From assembly GCA_965601685.1 (NCBI GenBank), contig CBFCWI010000002.1:186001-250000 (forward strand): a stretch of DNA of 64,000 nucleotides, in the 5' to 3' direction. Of this stretch, positions 35,822 through 43,970 are shown in pieces. The notes under the pieces are model-generated. The model did not search any database, was not told where the DNA came from, and saw nothing but the letters and a program-made list of their open reading frames with translations. The DNA comes from JANQJD01 sp965601685 (lineage in GTDB: Bacteria > Pseudomonadota > Alphaproteobacteria > Rhodospirillales > Rhodospirillaceae). A program made the position numbers and the translations under genes. Each line of letters opens with the position of its first letter. Positions within the stretch are counted from its first letter, which is position 1.

Positions 35822-37012
35822 ATGCCTCACCAAACACGGCCAGTCGTGCTGCAGATCCTGCCCCGTCTGGTAACCGGCGGAGTGGAGCGTGGAACGATCG
35901 ACATTGCCCTTGCTCTGCAGGCGGCGGGCGGTGTACCGTTGGTGGTTTCTCGCGGTGGCCCCATGGTTCACGAATTGGAGCAGGCTGGGATCGAACACCT
36001 TGCCATGCCTGTTCACTCGAAGAACCCGCTGCTCATGCGCGCCAATATAGACCGGCTTGTGCACCTCATGAAAGAACGAAGAGTAAATATAATACACGCT
36101 CGCAGCAGAGCTCCGGCTTGGAGTGCTTGGATTGCTGCTCATCGTACAGGCGCTTCTTTTCTCACCACCTTCCACGGGACCTACACCCTTGGACCACTCG
36201 CGATGAAAAAACCCTATAATGCTGTCATGGCGTGCGGCGATTTAGTCATCGCTATTTCACACTTTATTGCAGCGCATGTTCAGGCGGTTTATGGCTCTGC
36301 ACCAGAGCGGATTCGGGTGGTACCGCGCGGTGTAGACTGCTGCCAATTTGATCCGATATCTGTCCATCCTAGCCGGCTGATCGCCTTGGCTAAGGCGTGG
36401 CGCCTACCAGAAAACCGACCGCTCATTATGCTACCCGGTCGGCTCACGCGATGGAAGGGACACGAGATTCTCCTTGAGGCTCTGGCCAAGCTGAAACGTC
36501 GTGACCTATGCTGCTTGTTAGTTGGATTTGACCAGGGACGAGTGCACTACCGAACACAGCTGGAAACAATGATTCGCCACAAGGGACTCGACAGTATGGT
36601 TCGTTTGGTTGGTGACTGTGCCGATATGCCTGCCGCCTATATGCTGGCTGATGTGGTGGTTTCGGCGTCTACAGAGCCGGAGGCATTCGGTCGGGTAGTG
36701 GTAGAGGCCCAAGCTATGGGGAGGCCTGTGGTTGCTACTGATCATGGAGGCTCCCGCGAAACAGTAGTGCATGGCCAGACCGGTTGGCTTATACCACCTC
36801 GTAATCCCGACGCTTTAGCCCAGGCCCTCTCTGCCCTTCTCGCCCTAGCGCCTGTGGAACGACAGGCTCTGGCTGTCCGGCAAGTAGCACATACCCATGC
36901 TCATTTCAGCAAGGCAATCATGTGTGCTAGCACTCTTTCTATCTATGAGGATCTTTTAACAGGTACTACTTCCTCTCCTGAATCCGCTTTGGTTACCCGC
37001 GAGAAGGTATAA
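35822..37012 (+). CDS. GT4-family glycosyltransferase
   Basis: A 396-residue GT-B glycosyltransferase of family 4. The N-terminal domain has the acceptor-side loop LVTGGVERGTIDIA (about 16-29). The donor domain has LPGRLTRWKGHEILLEAL (about 203-220), and the E-x7-E motif reads EPEAFGRVVVE near residue 286. It probably adds a sugar to lipopolysaccharide or capsule on the cytoplasmic side. No surrounding polysaccharide cluster is present. The weak AGGA Shine-Dalgarno is 10 bases before the ATG. Confidence 0.85.
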   Translation: MPHQTRPVVLQILPRLVTGGVERGTIDIALALQAAGGVPLVVSRGGPMVHELEQAGIEHLAMPVHSKNPLLMRANIDRLVHLMKERRVNIIHARSRAPAWSAWIAAHRTGASFLTTFHGTYTLGPLAMKKPYNAVMACGDLVIAISHFIAAHVQAVYGSAPERIRVVPRGVDCCQFDPISVHPSRLIALAKAWRLPENRPLIMLPGRLTRWKGHEILLEALAKLKRRDLCCLLVGFDQGRVHYRTQLETMIRHKGLDSMVRLVGDCADMPAAYMLADVVVSASTEPEAFGRVVVEAQAMGRPVVATDHGGSRETVVHGQTGWLIPPRNPDALAQALSALLALAPVERQALAVRQVAHTHAHFSKAIMCASTLSIYEDLLTGTTSSPESALVTREKV

Positions 37013-37590
37013 ACATGGAGTGGCTTGTTCGGGGGCGAGCGACTCTCAATCATAAGTCTGCACCCTTTCTGTTCTGTCGCACTCTCAAGAAAATGTCTCT
37101 TAATGAGAACAGAATAGAAATCTTATAACTTCCCATCACTGGGGCATTGCTCCTCATGGAGCTTTAAGCAATGCTGGAAGCATTGTGATGTATCTATCTG
37201 CAACAGAGAATGCTATGTACTCCTTGCTGAAGGGAGTGAGTCTCGCCACAGTCTGCATGATTCAGTAAAAAATAGACCCTGAAGGATAGTGAGTAGCTGT
37301 TGTAGACCGAAGAGGAGCAGGGGGGTGTGCAACAGTTTTTGAGATAGTGTATGCCCGTATTGGAGGTATTGTGATTTTCTATTATGCATGTAATAATAGT
37401 TCATTTTTTCCTTTACAAGAGGCAGCAGATCCACAATATTCCTGCGATGCAACATTGGCACTATGCGCTGCAATATCTTCAATGGATGTTCCCTCCCTAA
37501 ACCTCGGGCCGTGTTCCATCGCGGCTCATTTCTTGTCCACACCCAATGTGCGGCGATCCTAGCACTGACAATCAGCCATGAGGTTAAGAC
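37013..37590. other. Intergenic stretch upstream of gcrA (578 bases)
   Basis: No gene is seen. It contains two mutually exclusive hairpins (37144-37185) and three GANTC sites (37041, 37238, 37259), about the number expected by chance. A GAGG Shine-Dalgarno lies 7 bases before the gcrA start. Confidence 0.45.
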
Positions 37591-37968
37591 ATGGATAAAA
37601 AGATTGTTTGGACCAAAGAGCGCGTTGCCGAGTTGCAGTGCTTGTGGAGTGAAGGTCTGACCACAGGGGAAATAGGGAAAAAACTGTTTGTCTCCAAGAA
37701 TGCAGTTGTCGGGAAAGCTCATCGGCTGGGGTTAACGAGCCGGCCATCACCAATCAAAAGAAGCAAGCTAGAAAAAAGGGAGGATTCCAGAATCCGATCT
37801 GTCATAGAGTTATCAGCGCTGACCTGTCGCTGGCCAATCGGTGATCCACGTGATGTGAGCTTCCATTTCTGTGGCAAGCGTGTGTTAACTGGTAAGCCTT
37901 ACTGTGCTGAGCATGTTGCTATTGCCTACGTTAACACGAGTAAGAGCCGTAAAGAAGATGCGGCGTGA
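37591..37968 (+). CDS. gcrA: GcrA-family cell-cycle regulator
   Basis: A 125-residue DNA-binding regulator specific to alphaproteobacteria; GcrA works with RNA polymerase at promoters carrying GANTC sites methylated by CcrM. The N-terminal helix-turn-helix reads WTKERVAELQCLWSEGLTTG and KNAVVGKAHRLGL (about 7-48). The C-terminal domain keeps CRWPIGDP (about 77-84), FHFCGK and GKPYCAEHVAIAY. It is shorter than the Caulobacter protein but complete. No ccrM lies in the window. It converges with cobK. Confidence 0.93.
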   Translation: MDKKIVWTKERVAELQCLWSEGLTTGEIGKKLFVSKNAVVGKAHRLGLTSRPSPIKRSKLEKREDSRIRSVIELSALTCRWPIGDPRDVSFHFCGKRVLTGKPYCAEHVAIAYVNTSKSRKEDAA

Positions 37969-38005
37969 CTGACATGGGCGCCAGGTAGGTGCATCCTCAC
38001 TCATC

Positions 38006-38773
38006 CTATCCCACAGTTGCCTCAACCCATGCCACGGCAGCTGGCACCGTGGACACGGTCCAGCCCGACTCGGCTGGCGGACGACGGATCATCAGGACCG
38101 GCAGAGCCAGTGTCCGTGCCGCTGCTATTTTGCCCGCCGTTTCCGCACCACCACTGGCTTTAGTCACCAGTACGTCGATAGCATGGAGGCGCATCAGGTG
38201 TAAATCGTTCCCGTCCCGTCCACATCCGATGACAAGGCGATGAGGTGGCATGTGGCGAGGTAGCGGAATATTCCGTGGCAGGCGAATCAAGAACCACATA
38301 TCGCGACTAGCAGAAAAGATAGGTAACGCCCGTGTTCCAATGGTTAAGAAAGCTCTTCGACCTATAGTCGGTAGGCGCTGCGCTGCCTCAGTCATATCAT
38401 CTACTTCAATCCAACGATCAGCAGGAGTACATACCCATGGCGGTCGTCTTAAAATCAGATGTGGAACACCACAGGCTTCACAGGCTAAAGAAACGTTGTG
38501 GGCAATAGTAGTGGCAAAGGGGTGCGTTGCAGCGAGGACAGCAGCTACGTGTTCATCCTGTAAATAGGCCTTCAAGCCTTCCACGCCGCCGAACGGCCCC
38601 ATATGTAAATCCTTATAAGATGTATAATCACCGTGCATACTACTAGATAAAGAGAGAATAACCCGCAGCTGAGCGACAAATCGCTCCCGGAGCGCTGTCA
38701 CTAAGGCACGCCCCTCTTTAGTACCCCCAAGCACGAGAACGGTTGGCGCGGAACAAGCAGGGGATGTGGTCAT
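38006..38773 (-). CDS. cobK: Precorrin-6A reductase
   Basis: Reduces precorrin-6A with NADPH in the aerobic cobalamin pathway. It has 255 residues. VLVLGGTKEGRALVTAL (about residue 12) is the conserved N-terminal nucleotide loop; LAATHPFATTIAHN and LRRPPW, then the late VTKASGGAETAGKIAAAR, are family hallmarks. A perfect 11-bp tandem duplication (38767-38788) covers the start codon and has copied the region in front of it. It is isolated from cobH-cobL, which lie 7 kb away. Confidence 0.92.
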   Translation of the reverse strand: MTTSPACSAPTVLVLGGTKEGRALVTALRERFVAQLRVILSLSSSMHGDYTSYKDLHMGPFGGVEGLKAYLQDEHVAAVLAATHPFATTIAHNVSLACEACGVPHLILRRPPWVCTPADRWIEVDDMTEAAQRLPTIGRRAFLTIGTRALPIFSASRDMWFLIRLPRNIPLPRHMPPHRLVIGCGRDGNDLHLMRLHAIDVLVTKASGGAETAGKIAAARTLALPVLMIRRPPAESGWTVSTVPAAVAWVEATVG

Positions 38774-38788
38774 CACCTGGTCATCACC
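38767..38788. repeat. Perfect 11-bp tandem duplication at the cobK start
   Basis: TGGTCATCACC occurs twice in a row (38767-38777 and 38778-38788). On the coding strand each copy supplies GGTGATGACC, so the duplication repeats the start region of cobK and puts AGGTG directly before its ATG. Confidence 0.85.
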
Positions 38789-38793
38789 CTACC

Positions 38794-39573
38794 CTATCCC
38801 CTCGCTCGCAGACGGCACCACACGGGCACGTGGTCAGAAGCTTTGACACAGCCACGTTGTTTTTTTTCTATTCCACTGGCCTCCAGACGGTCAGCCGCTT
38901 GGGGCGATAGCAACAGATGATCAATCCGCAGACCCCTATTACATGGCCACGCGCCTGCCTGATAGCTCCAAAAAGTGTACGCGTCTGGCATGTGATTGAA
39001 AACGCGGAAGGCATCACAATAGCCAAGCCAGAGGATAGCCTGGAAGGCTTCGCGCACCTCCAGACGGCAGAGAGCATTATCAGCCCACTGGTCAGGCGCA
39101 TAAACATCATCGTCCGATGGACAGACATTATAATCGCCCCCCAATATCACTGCATCACCAGTTCGTAAGAGAGCCAGAGCATGATCATACAAGCGGGTCA
39201 TCCAGGCGAGCTTGGAAGAAAATTTTTTGCTTTCGCTGGGGTTACCATTAGGGAGATAGAGTGAGGCAACACGGATATCCCCGCTGATATGCGCTTCTAA
39301 GTAGCGTGCTTGATGATCATCGTCGTCACCTGGGAGGCGCCACACAGTTGCTTCCATAGGCAGACGAGACAGTATAGCGACGCCATTATAACATTTCTCG
39401 CCACAACTGAGAATGCGATAGCCCAAGCCCTGCAGCTCGAGTCGTGGGAAGGACTCGTCCGGAGTCTTCGTTTCCTGGAGCAACAGGATGTCTGGAGCAG
39501 TTTCACGCAGCCAATCTAGAACGAGGGGAAGACGCTTTCGAATAGAATTGACGTTCCATGTTGCTACCAGCAT
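38794..39573 (-). CDS. xthA: Exodeoxyribonuclease III
   Basis: AP endonuclease and 3'-5' exonuclease for base-excision repair, 259 residues. The active-site motifs are NVNSIRKRL and QETKTPDE at the N-terminus, GDYNVCPSDDDVY (about 146), RIDHLLLS (about 218) and KASDHVPVWC near the end. Its coding sequence contains a run of eight T on the + strand at 38860-38867. It lies 20 bases upstream of cobK on the same strand. Confidence 0.95.
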   Translation of the reverse strand: MLVATWNVNSIRKRLPLVLDWLRETAPDILLLQETKTPDESFPRLELQGLGYRILSCGEKCYNGVAILSRLPMEATVWRLPGDDDDHQARYLEAHISGDIRVASLYLPNGNPSESKKFSSKLAWMTRLYDHALALLRTGDAVILGGDYNVCPSDDDVYAPDQWADNALCRLEVREAFQAILWLGYCDAFRVFNHMPDAYTFWSYQAGAWPCNRGLRIDHLLLSPQAADRLEASGIEKKQRGCVKASDHVPVWCRLRARG

Positions 39574-39576
39574 CAC

Positions 39577-40041
39577 ATTATCCTAACCATCAAATTTGAA
39601 GCACATGAACTCTCTTTGACTGTAGCATTGAGTCACTCCGTCAGTATATTCATCCTCGATGGTCGATAATGAAAGTGGCACTGTAGATTCCGATATTCTC
39701 TTAATAAGACGATTGCAAAAATATTTCTCAGCGCAAGATTGCTGGTGCTTCGCTTGACGAGGCTTCTCTGGCCTCAGGCAGGCAACAGCCAAAGTTTGCG
39801 CTCTGCATGGACTGTGGTTGCCCTGTCTACTCAGCCACTCTGATTCTTTAACCCTTGGCTCTCAAACGGGCAGAAGGTTTGTGCTGTATGGTTCTGTTTC
39901 CTCCTAGCGAGGGATAGGACACATTCCTTGGATTTCCCTTCTGCTTCCAGGATTTTGTCGCGTATAAGTCCTCGATAGGTGCGGCTTGAAATGCGCCCCA
40001 ATTGGGGAGGAGAAGGTTGTTGGATAATGGAGAGATAGCTG
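39577..40041. other. Divergent intergenic stretch xthA / aepY
   Basis: No gene, and in particular no PEP-mutase remnant, can be read. The 12-bp perfect palindrome CCCCAATTGGGG at 39996-40007 lies 34 bases before aepY. GGAGA at about 40028 is the aepY Shine-Dalgarno. Confidence 0.45.
39996..40007 (+). promoter_or_regulatory. 12-bp palindrome upstream of aepY
   Basis: CCCCAATTGGGG is a perfect palindrome close to the phosphonate genes. It could be an operator or chance; no regulator gene is adjacent. Confidence 0.35.
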
Positions 40042-41193
40042 ATGATACGGGCAGGTGAACTCCTGGCAGCCGCATGCGAGCAAAAATTCGATTTTTACAC
40101 CGGGGTGCCGTGCTCATTTCTTGCGCCTCTGATCAACAGGGTGATCAGTGACCAGAATGTTCTCTATATCGGCGCGACTAGCGAGGGAGAAGCAGTAGCT
40201 ATTGCTGCCGGGGCTTGGCTAGCGGGCCGCGAAACCGTAGTCATGTGTCAGAACTCTGGCCTGGGTAACACCGTGAATCTGCTTACCTCCCTCAACTGGC
40301 CGTTCCGTATCCCTACCCTGCTGGTGGTGACCTGGCGTGGCCAACCTGGCTACCCAGATGAACCCCAACATGAGTTGATGGGACAAATGACCACTGCTCT
40401 GCTTAACCTGATGCGGGTACCAAATCGGCCATTTCCTGTTGCAGAGGCTGCGCTTCCCCCAGCCTTTGCCAATGCACGCGCTGCTATGACACAACACGGC
40501 CTGCCATTTGCCTTTATCATGCCCAAGGGAGCAGTTGCCGAGGAGGCACTGAACGAAAACCTACCATTCGTGCCCCCACCAGGGGAAGTGATAGATGCGT
40601 GCTGCGGTAGTACTATACTACCTAAACGTGTAGACGCTTTATCATGTATATTAAAAATTGTTCCATGTGAAGCAGCTATGATTACCACTACAGGAAAGTG
40701 TAGTAGTGAACTCTTCACTCTCTTAGATCGTGAACAACACTTCTACCAGGTGGGTTCTATGGGCGGAGCCAGTGCCCTTGGATTGGGCGTTGCGCTGAAC
40801 GTCCATCGCCCTGTCGTGGTCCTGGACGGAGATGGTGCAGCTTTGATGAAAATGGGTAATATCGCTACCATAGGGGCGCAGGCGCCGCACAATCTGCTCC
40901 ATATCCTGCTTGACAATGGCGTGCATGATTCCACAGGTGGCCAGACCACTGTCTCAGCGAGCGTATCCTTTACCAAAGTAGCAAGTGCCTGTGGGTATGC
41001 AACAGCCACAGCTACAGACGAGTTGACGGGCTTCGAGGAGGCTATACAACAGGCATTGGCTAGACCAGGACCACACATGATCCACCTCTGTATTCGACCT
41101 GGCAGCATGGCCAGATTGAGCCGCCCTACGATTAGGCCGTCTGACGTTGCTCGTCGATTCAAACGCTTTCTGACCCGTGAGACACTGTTATGA
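40042..41193 (+). CDS. aepY: Phosphonopyruvate decarboxylase
   Basis: A ThDP-dependent decarboxylase that converts phosphonopyruvate to phosphonoacetaldehyde, the step that drives phosphonate synthesis forward. It has 383 residues. The ThDP glutamate lies in IGATSEGEAVAIAAGAW (about 48-64); the metal-diphosphate motif starts at VVLDGDGAALMKMGN (about 257) and ends at LLDNGVHDSTGGQ. YTGVPCSFLAPLIN at the N-terminus is typical of AepY. Its TGA overlaps the phnW ATG by four bases, so the pair is coupled. The PEP mutase (pepM) that makes its substrate is not in the window. Confidence 0.93.
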   Translation: MIRAGELLAAACEQKFDFYTGVPCSFLAPLINRVISDQNVLYIGATSEGEAVAIAAGAWLAGRETVVMCQNSGLGNTVNLLTSLNWPFRIPTLLVVTWRGQPGYPDEPQHELMGQMTTALLNLMRVPNRPFPVAEAALPPAFANARAAMTQHGLPFAFIMPKGAVAEEALNENLPFVPPPGEVIDACCGSTILPKRVDALSCILKIVPCEAAMITTTGKCSSELFTLLDREQHFYQVGSMGGASALGLGVALNVHRPVVVLDGDGAALMKMGNIATIGAQAPHNLLHILLDNGVHDSTGGQTTVSASVSFTKVASACGYATATATDELTGFEEAIQQALARPGPHMIHLCIRPGSMARLSRPTIRPSDVARRFKRFLTRETLL

Positions 41194-42308
41194 TACACGC
41201 TGTCTCCCCGACCTTTGAGGAACCGTTACTCTTGACACCAGGGCCGCTGACAACCGCCCGCGCGACTCGGGAGGCCATGCTGCGGGACTTTGGGTCTCGC
41301 GACAGTCTCTTCATGACCCTCAACAGGTCCGTGCGGGAACGATTGCTGAATCTATCTGGGGCTGCAGCAACACATACCTGTGTACCCTTGCAGGGTAGCG
41401 GTACGTTCGCCGTGGAAGCTATGCTAGGAACACTGGTTCCACGCACAGGGGGCTTAGTTCTTGTTCTAGTCAACGGGGCGTATGGACGACGTATGGTCGA
41501 GATTCTAGATCGCATAGATCGTCCATACATTGTATACGAGACGGCGGAAACAGTGCCACCAACACCGAAAGATGTAGAACTCTTGCTCATGAGCAAACCA
41601 GATATTACTCATGTTGCTATGGTGCATTGTGAGACGACTACTGGTATCATAAATCCCATAAAAGATATAGCACAGATTGTCTATCGCCATGGCCGTCTCT
41701 TGCTGCTCGACTCCATCAGTGCCTTTGGTGCCCTCGACGTTCGTACGACACCGTTTACTGCTCTCGCAGCCTCCTCTGGCAAGTGCCTAGAAGGCGTGCC
41801 TGGATTAGCTTTCGTGTTGTGTGATCGTACTGCCCTGCAAGGGGCTGCTGGTCAGGCCCATACGTTGTCACTTGACTTGGAAGCACAGTGGACAGCGATG
41901 GAGCGAGATGGTCAGTGGCGTTTTACACCACCTACACAAGTATTAGTGGCTCTTTCCACGGCTCTGGATCTGTTCTATGCCGCTGGTGGTCAGCCGGCCC
42001 GCCTGGCCCGCTACACCGAAAATTGCCGCGTGCTGATAGAGGGTATGAGAGGCTTGGGATTTGTCCCATTGCTGTCGGAAGCGCTACAAGCCCCCACCAT
42101 CGTCACTTTTCACATGCCGACCAACCCTGCCTTTCGATTCGAGGACTTTTACGCCCGCATGCGAGGGCACGGCTACGTGCTTTACACAGGCAAACTAGCG
42201 CTGGCGGCAAGCTTTCGTGTCGGCTGCATCGGGGCCATCGAGCCGTCAGATATCGCTGGCATGGTAGCGACTGCTGCCTCTGTCCTACGACAAATGGGCG
42301 TAACCTGA
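41190..42308 (+). CDS. phnW: 2-aminoethylphosphonate-pyruvate transaminase
   Basis: A PLP enzyme of 372 residues that interconverts phosphonoacetaldehyde and 2-aminoethylphosphonate (AEP). LLLTPGPLTTA near the N-terminus and the PLP lysine K198 in ASSGKCLEGVPGLAFVL are clear. PhnW can act in AEP breakdown, but coupling to aepY shows the synthesis direction here. AEP commonly serves as a head group on lipids or polysaccharides. No phosphonatase (phnX) or AEP transporter is seen nearby. Confidence 0.94.
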   Translation: MIHAVSPTFEEPLLLTPGPLTTARATREAMLRDFGSRDSLFMTLNRSVRERLLNLSGAAATHTCVPLQGSGTFAVEAMLGTLVPRTGGLVLVLVNGAYGRRMVEILDRIDRPYIVYETAETVPPTPKDVELLLMSKPDITHVAMVHCETTTGIINPIKDIAQIVYRHGRLLLLDSISAFGALDVRTTPFTALAASSGKCLEGVPGLAFVLCDRTALQGAAGQAHTLSLDLEAQWTAMERDGQWRFTPPTQVLVALSTALDLFYAAGGQPARLARYTENCRVLIEGMRGLGFVPLLSEALQAPTIVTFHMPTNPAFRFEDFYARMRGHGYVLYTGKLALAASFRVGCIGAIEPSDIAGMVATAASVLRQMGVT

Positions 42309-42666
42309 TACTAAGGTAGTAGGTAGGGTAGGGAGATTCTTTCCGCGCTTTCTTGCCTTGGGTACGACAGTGTTTTTCATAGTAGTGGACTTTGCAGAAT
42401 TGCGTGCTGAGGCTACCTGAGAGGGTGAAGCAAGGAGAAGAGCAAGGATGTGAGATGAGAGGAGGTGCTGTGTGGCCACTCTGATCCGTCTGGACGGTCT
42501 TGCTCTCTTGCGCTCAGCTCAGAGGTAGCCAAACGTGCTTTGCATCAGCCTGCTAAAACGCTGTCAGGGACAGAATAGTTGAAAACCTTAAGATAACCAC
42601 CTAAAAGAGGTAGCTACAGGGGAGATCGACGCCATAGTTGCTGCTGCTCTGGTACGGCGAGGGGCC
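42309..42666. other. Intergenic stretch phnW to Rrf2 pseudogene
   Basis: No supported gene. A 64-codon frame on the minus strand (42285-42479) would begin like a signal peptide but overlaps the phnW end and has no recognisable family. Confidence 0.4.
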
Positions 42667-43060
42667 GTGATGCGACTGACCGTTTGTTTATACGGATTAT
42701 TCGCTCCGGGTCTTGGCACACGGACGAAACAACTAGCTACGAGCCGTGAGATCGCGGATTATTACGGTATCTCCAACAATCATCTCCTCAAAGTGGTCCA
42801 CAAACTCGGAGCGTTAGGATACATTCATACAGTACGGGGCAAGAATGGTGGCATCCGTCTAGCACGCGCGTTAAACGTCCTAGGGGCTGTCGTACGGGAA
42901 ACCGAACACGATATGGCCTTAGTCCAGTGTCAAGAGGAAAGCACGTTACCTTGTCGTATCGAAGAGGTCCTGCGCCAAGTCCTCGACAAAGCTGTAACAG
43001 CCTTCCTTGCCGTCTTCGATCACTGATCAGCTCCAGTGGCGATTTGGTTGCCGATCAGCC
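42667..43060 (+). pseudogene. Rrf2-family (NsrR/IscR-like) regulator, scrambled by frameshifts
   Basis: The open frame 42670-43026 gives 119 residues with a clear Rrf2 core, including TSREIADYYGISNNHLLKVV and VRGKNGGIRLARA. The first helix, however, reads nonsense, while the +1 frame at 42683-42721 encodes YTDYSLRVLA, the expected family sequence; a one-base insertion followed by a deletion would explain it. The cluster-binding part has only C-x7-C instead of three cysteines. After the stop, the +2 frame gives GDLVADQ (43038-43058), matching the lost C-terminus. It is therefore most likely a decaying gene that by chance remains open. It precedes the DsrC-like gene. Confidence 0.65.
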
Positions 43061-43383
43061 GACGGTGGATTCTCGCAGCAGCAGCCAAGCTAGCCAGCGC
43101 GGACAAGCGTCCAGACTAGCAGCAAGCGTGTCGTGTTTTGCCTCCGAGTCATGTAAGGTGTTTTGCTGTGACGCACGACGCTTGTGAGCTGAGCTGAGAG
43201 TCTAACCCGGCTAATGGGGCGAAGATGATCGCCTGCTTACCGCCTACTAAGGCCTTGTCGTGAACCAAGACCGATGTCACCATGAGCCAGCTTTGTACTA
43301 CCCGCGTCCTTTTTTGCTTCTAGAGAGGGGACGAGGTGTAAGAGTCGCAGGCAGGAGGATTATGTCAGGAGGAAGAGCGAGCT
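43061..43383. other. Intergenic stretch upstream of the DsrC-like gene
   Basis: No gene. The 3' end has two ribosome-binding-like AGGAGG sites: one at 43353 before an ATG at 43362 that opens a 19-codon frame overlapping the DsrC-like start, and one at about 43368 that serves the ATG at 43384. Confidence 0.45.
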
Positions 43384-43716
43384 ATGGGATATGTTCTCAA
43401 TGGCGTAGAACTAGAGGCCGATGACGAGCAGTTTTTGGTAGAGCCTATTTTTGATGATGCGATCGTGTCCGTGATCGCTGCAGCGGAGGATGTTCAGCTA
43501 ACAGATGATCACTGGATAGTTGTGCGCTACCTACGCGATCAGTATCGGGAACACGGTCACACACCTAATTTCCGCAATATGGTCAAGGACTTTAATGAAG
43601 ACCATCCAGGTAAGGATTGGAAGGCCTATCTCTACGAACTCTTTCCCAAGCAGCCGGCCCGACAAGCCACACGAATCGCTGGGCTTACCAAACCTTATGG
43701 CAAAGGGGGGTATTGA
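43384..43716 (+). CDS. DsrC/TusE-superfamily protein lacking cysteines
   Basis: A 110-residue member of the DsrC/TusE superfamily of sulfur-carrier proteins. LTDDHWIVVRYLRDQYREHG (about 40-59) and YLYELFPKQPARQATRIAGL (about 80-99) are the family core. DsrC proteins carry a cysteine in the AC-IAGL position and another in the penultimate KPTGC-V tail. Here the first is Thr (QATRIAGL) and the tail is KPYGKGGY; the whole protein contains no cysteine. It therefore cannot carry persulfide like DsrC or TusE. A class without both cysteines has been proposed as regulatory (RspA). AGGAGGAAG lies about 7 bases before the ATG. Confidence 0.88.
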   Translation: MGYVLNGVELEADDEQFLVEPIFDDAIVSVIAAAEDVQLTDDHWIVVRYLRDQYREHGHTPNFRNMVKDFNEDHPGKDWKAYLYELFPKQPARQATRIAGLTKPYGKGGY

Positions 43717-43934
43717 GACGCCTTCTCAAGGCAGGGAGCCTGCATTCAGAAGGGTTCAGTGTTGAGTCTGAGAGTGTAATAATGTCATAAGTGATTCAGC
43801 CGTGATACAATCTGGCGTTTGCCGGAACCAGTGGCCACTCGTCGCAGTGTAGGAAGATGCCTCTGGGCGGTGGCACAGCGGCAACCAGCGGGAGGAGTAG
43901 CAGCGGCTCCCCCCCCGGGTTGCAGCGAGCGGGC
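43717..43934. other. Intergenic stretch between convergent genes
   Basis: Over 200 bases without a gene between the DsrC-like gene and suhB. It is GC-rich with a run of eight C (43909-43916) and ends in the shared hairpin at 43935-43969. Confidence 0.4.
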
Positions 43935-43969
43935 GCAGCAGCAGGCTAATGTCGCTGCGCTGCTGCTGC
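43935..43969 (+). terminator. Perfect 10-bp hairpin between convergent genes
   Basis: GCAGCAGCAG (43935-43944) pairs fully with CTGCTGCTGC (43960-43969) across a 15-base loop. It lies directly at the suhB stop codon and downstream of the DsrC-like gene. On the + strand a T-rich stretch (CTCTTTTCTTT) follows, so it may end transcription from both sides. Confidence 0.5.
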
Positions 43970-43970
43970 T

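Noticed and set aside
35731..36219. 162-codon plus-strand frame over the GT4 start
   Set aside because: It is an out-of-phase shadow of the glycosyltransferase gene, which has clear family motifs.
37041..37263. Three GANTC sites upstream of gcrA as a CcrM-controlled promoter
   Set aside because: A 578-base stretch is expected to hold about two such sites by chance, so there is no enrichment.
42285..42479. 64-codon minus-strand frame with a signal-peptide-like start
   Set aside because: It overlaps the phnW end, is low-complexity and has no recognisable domain or ribosome site.
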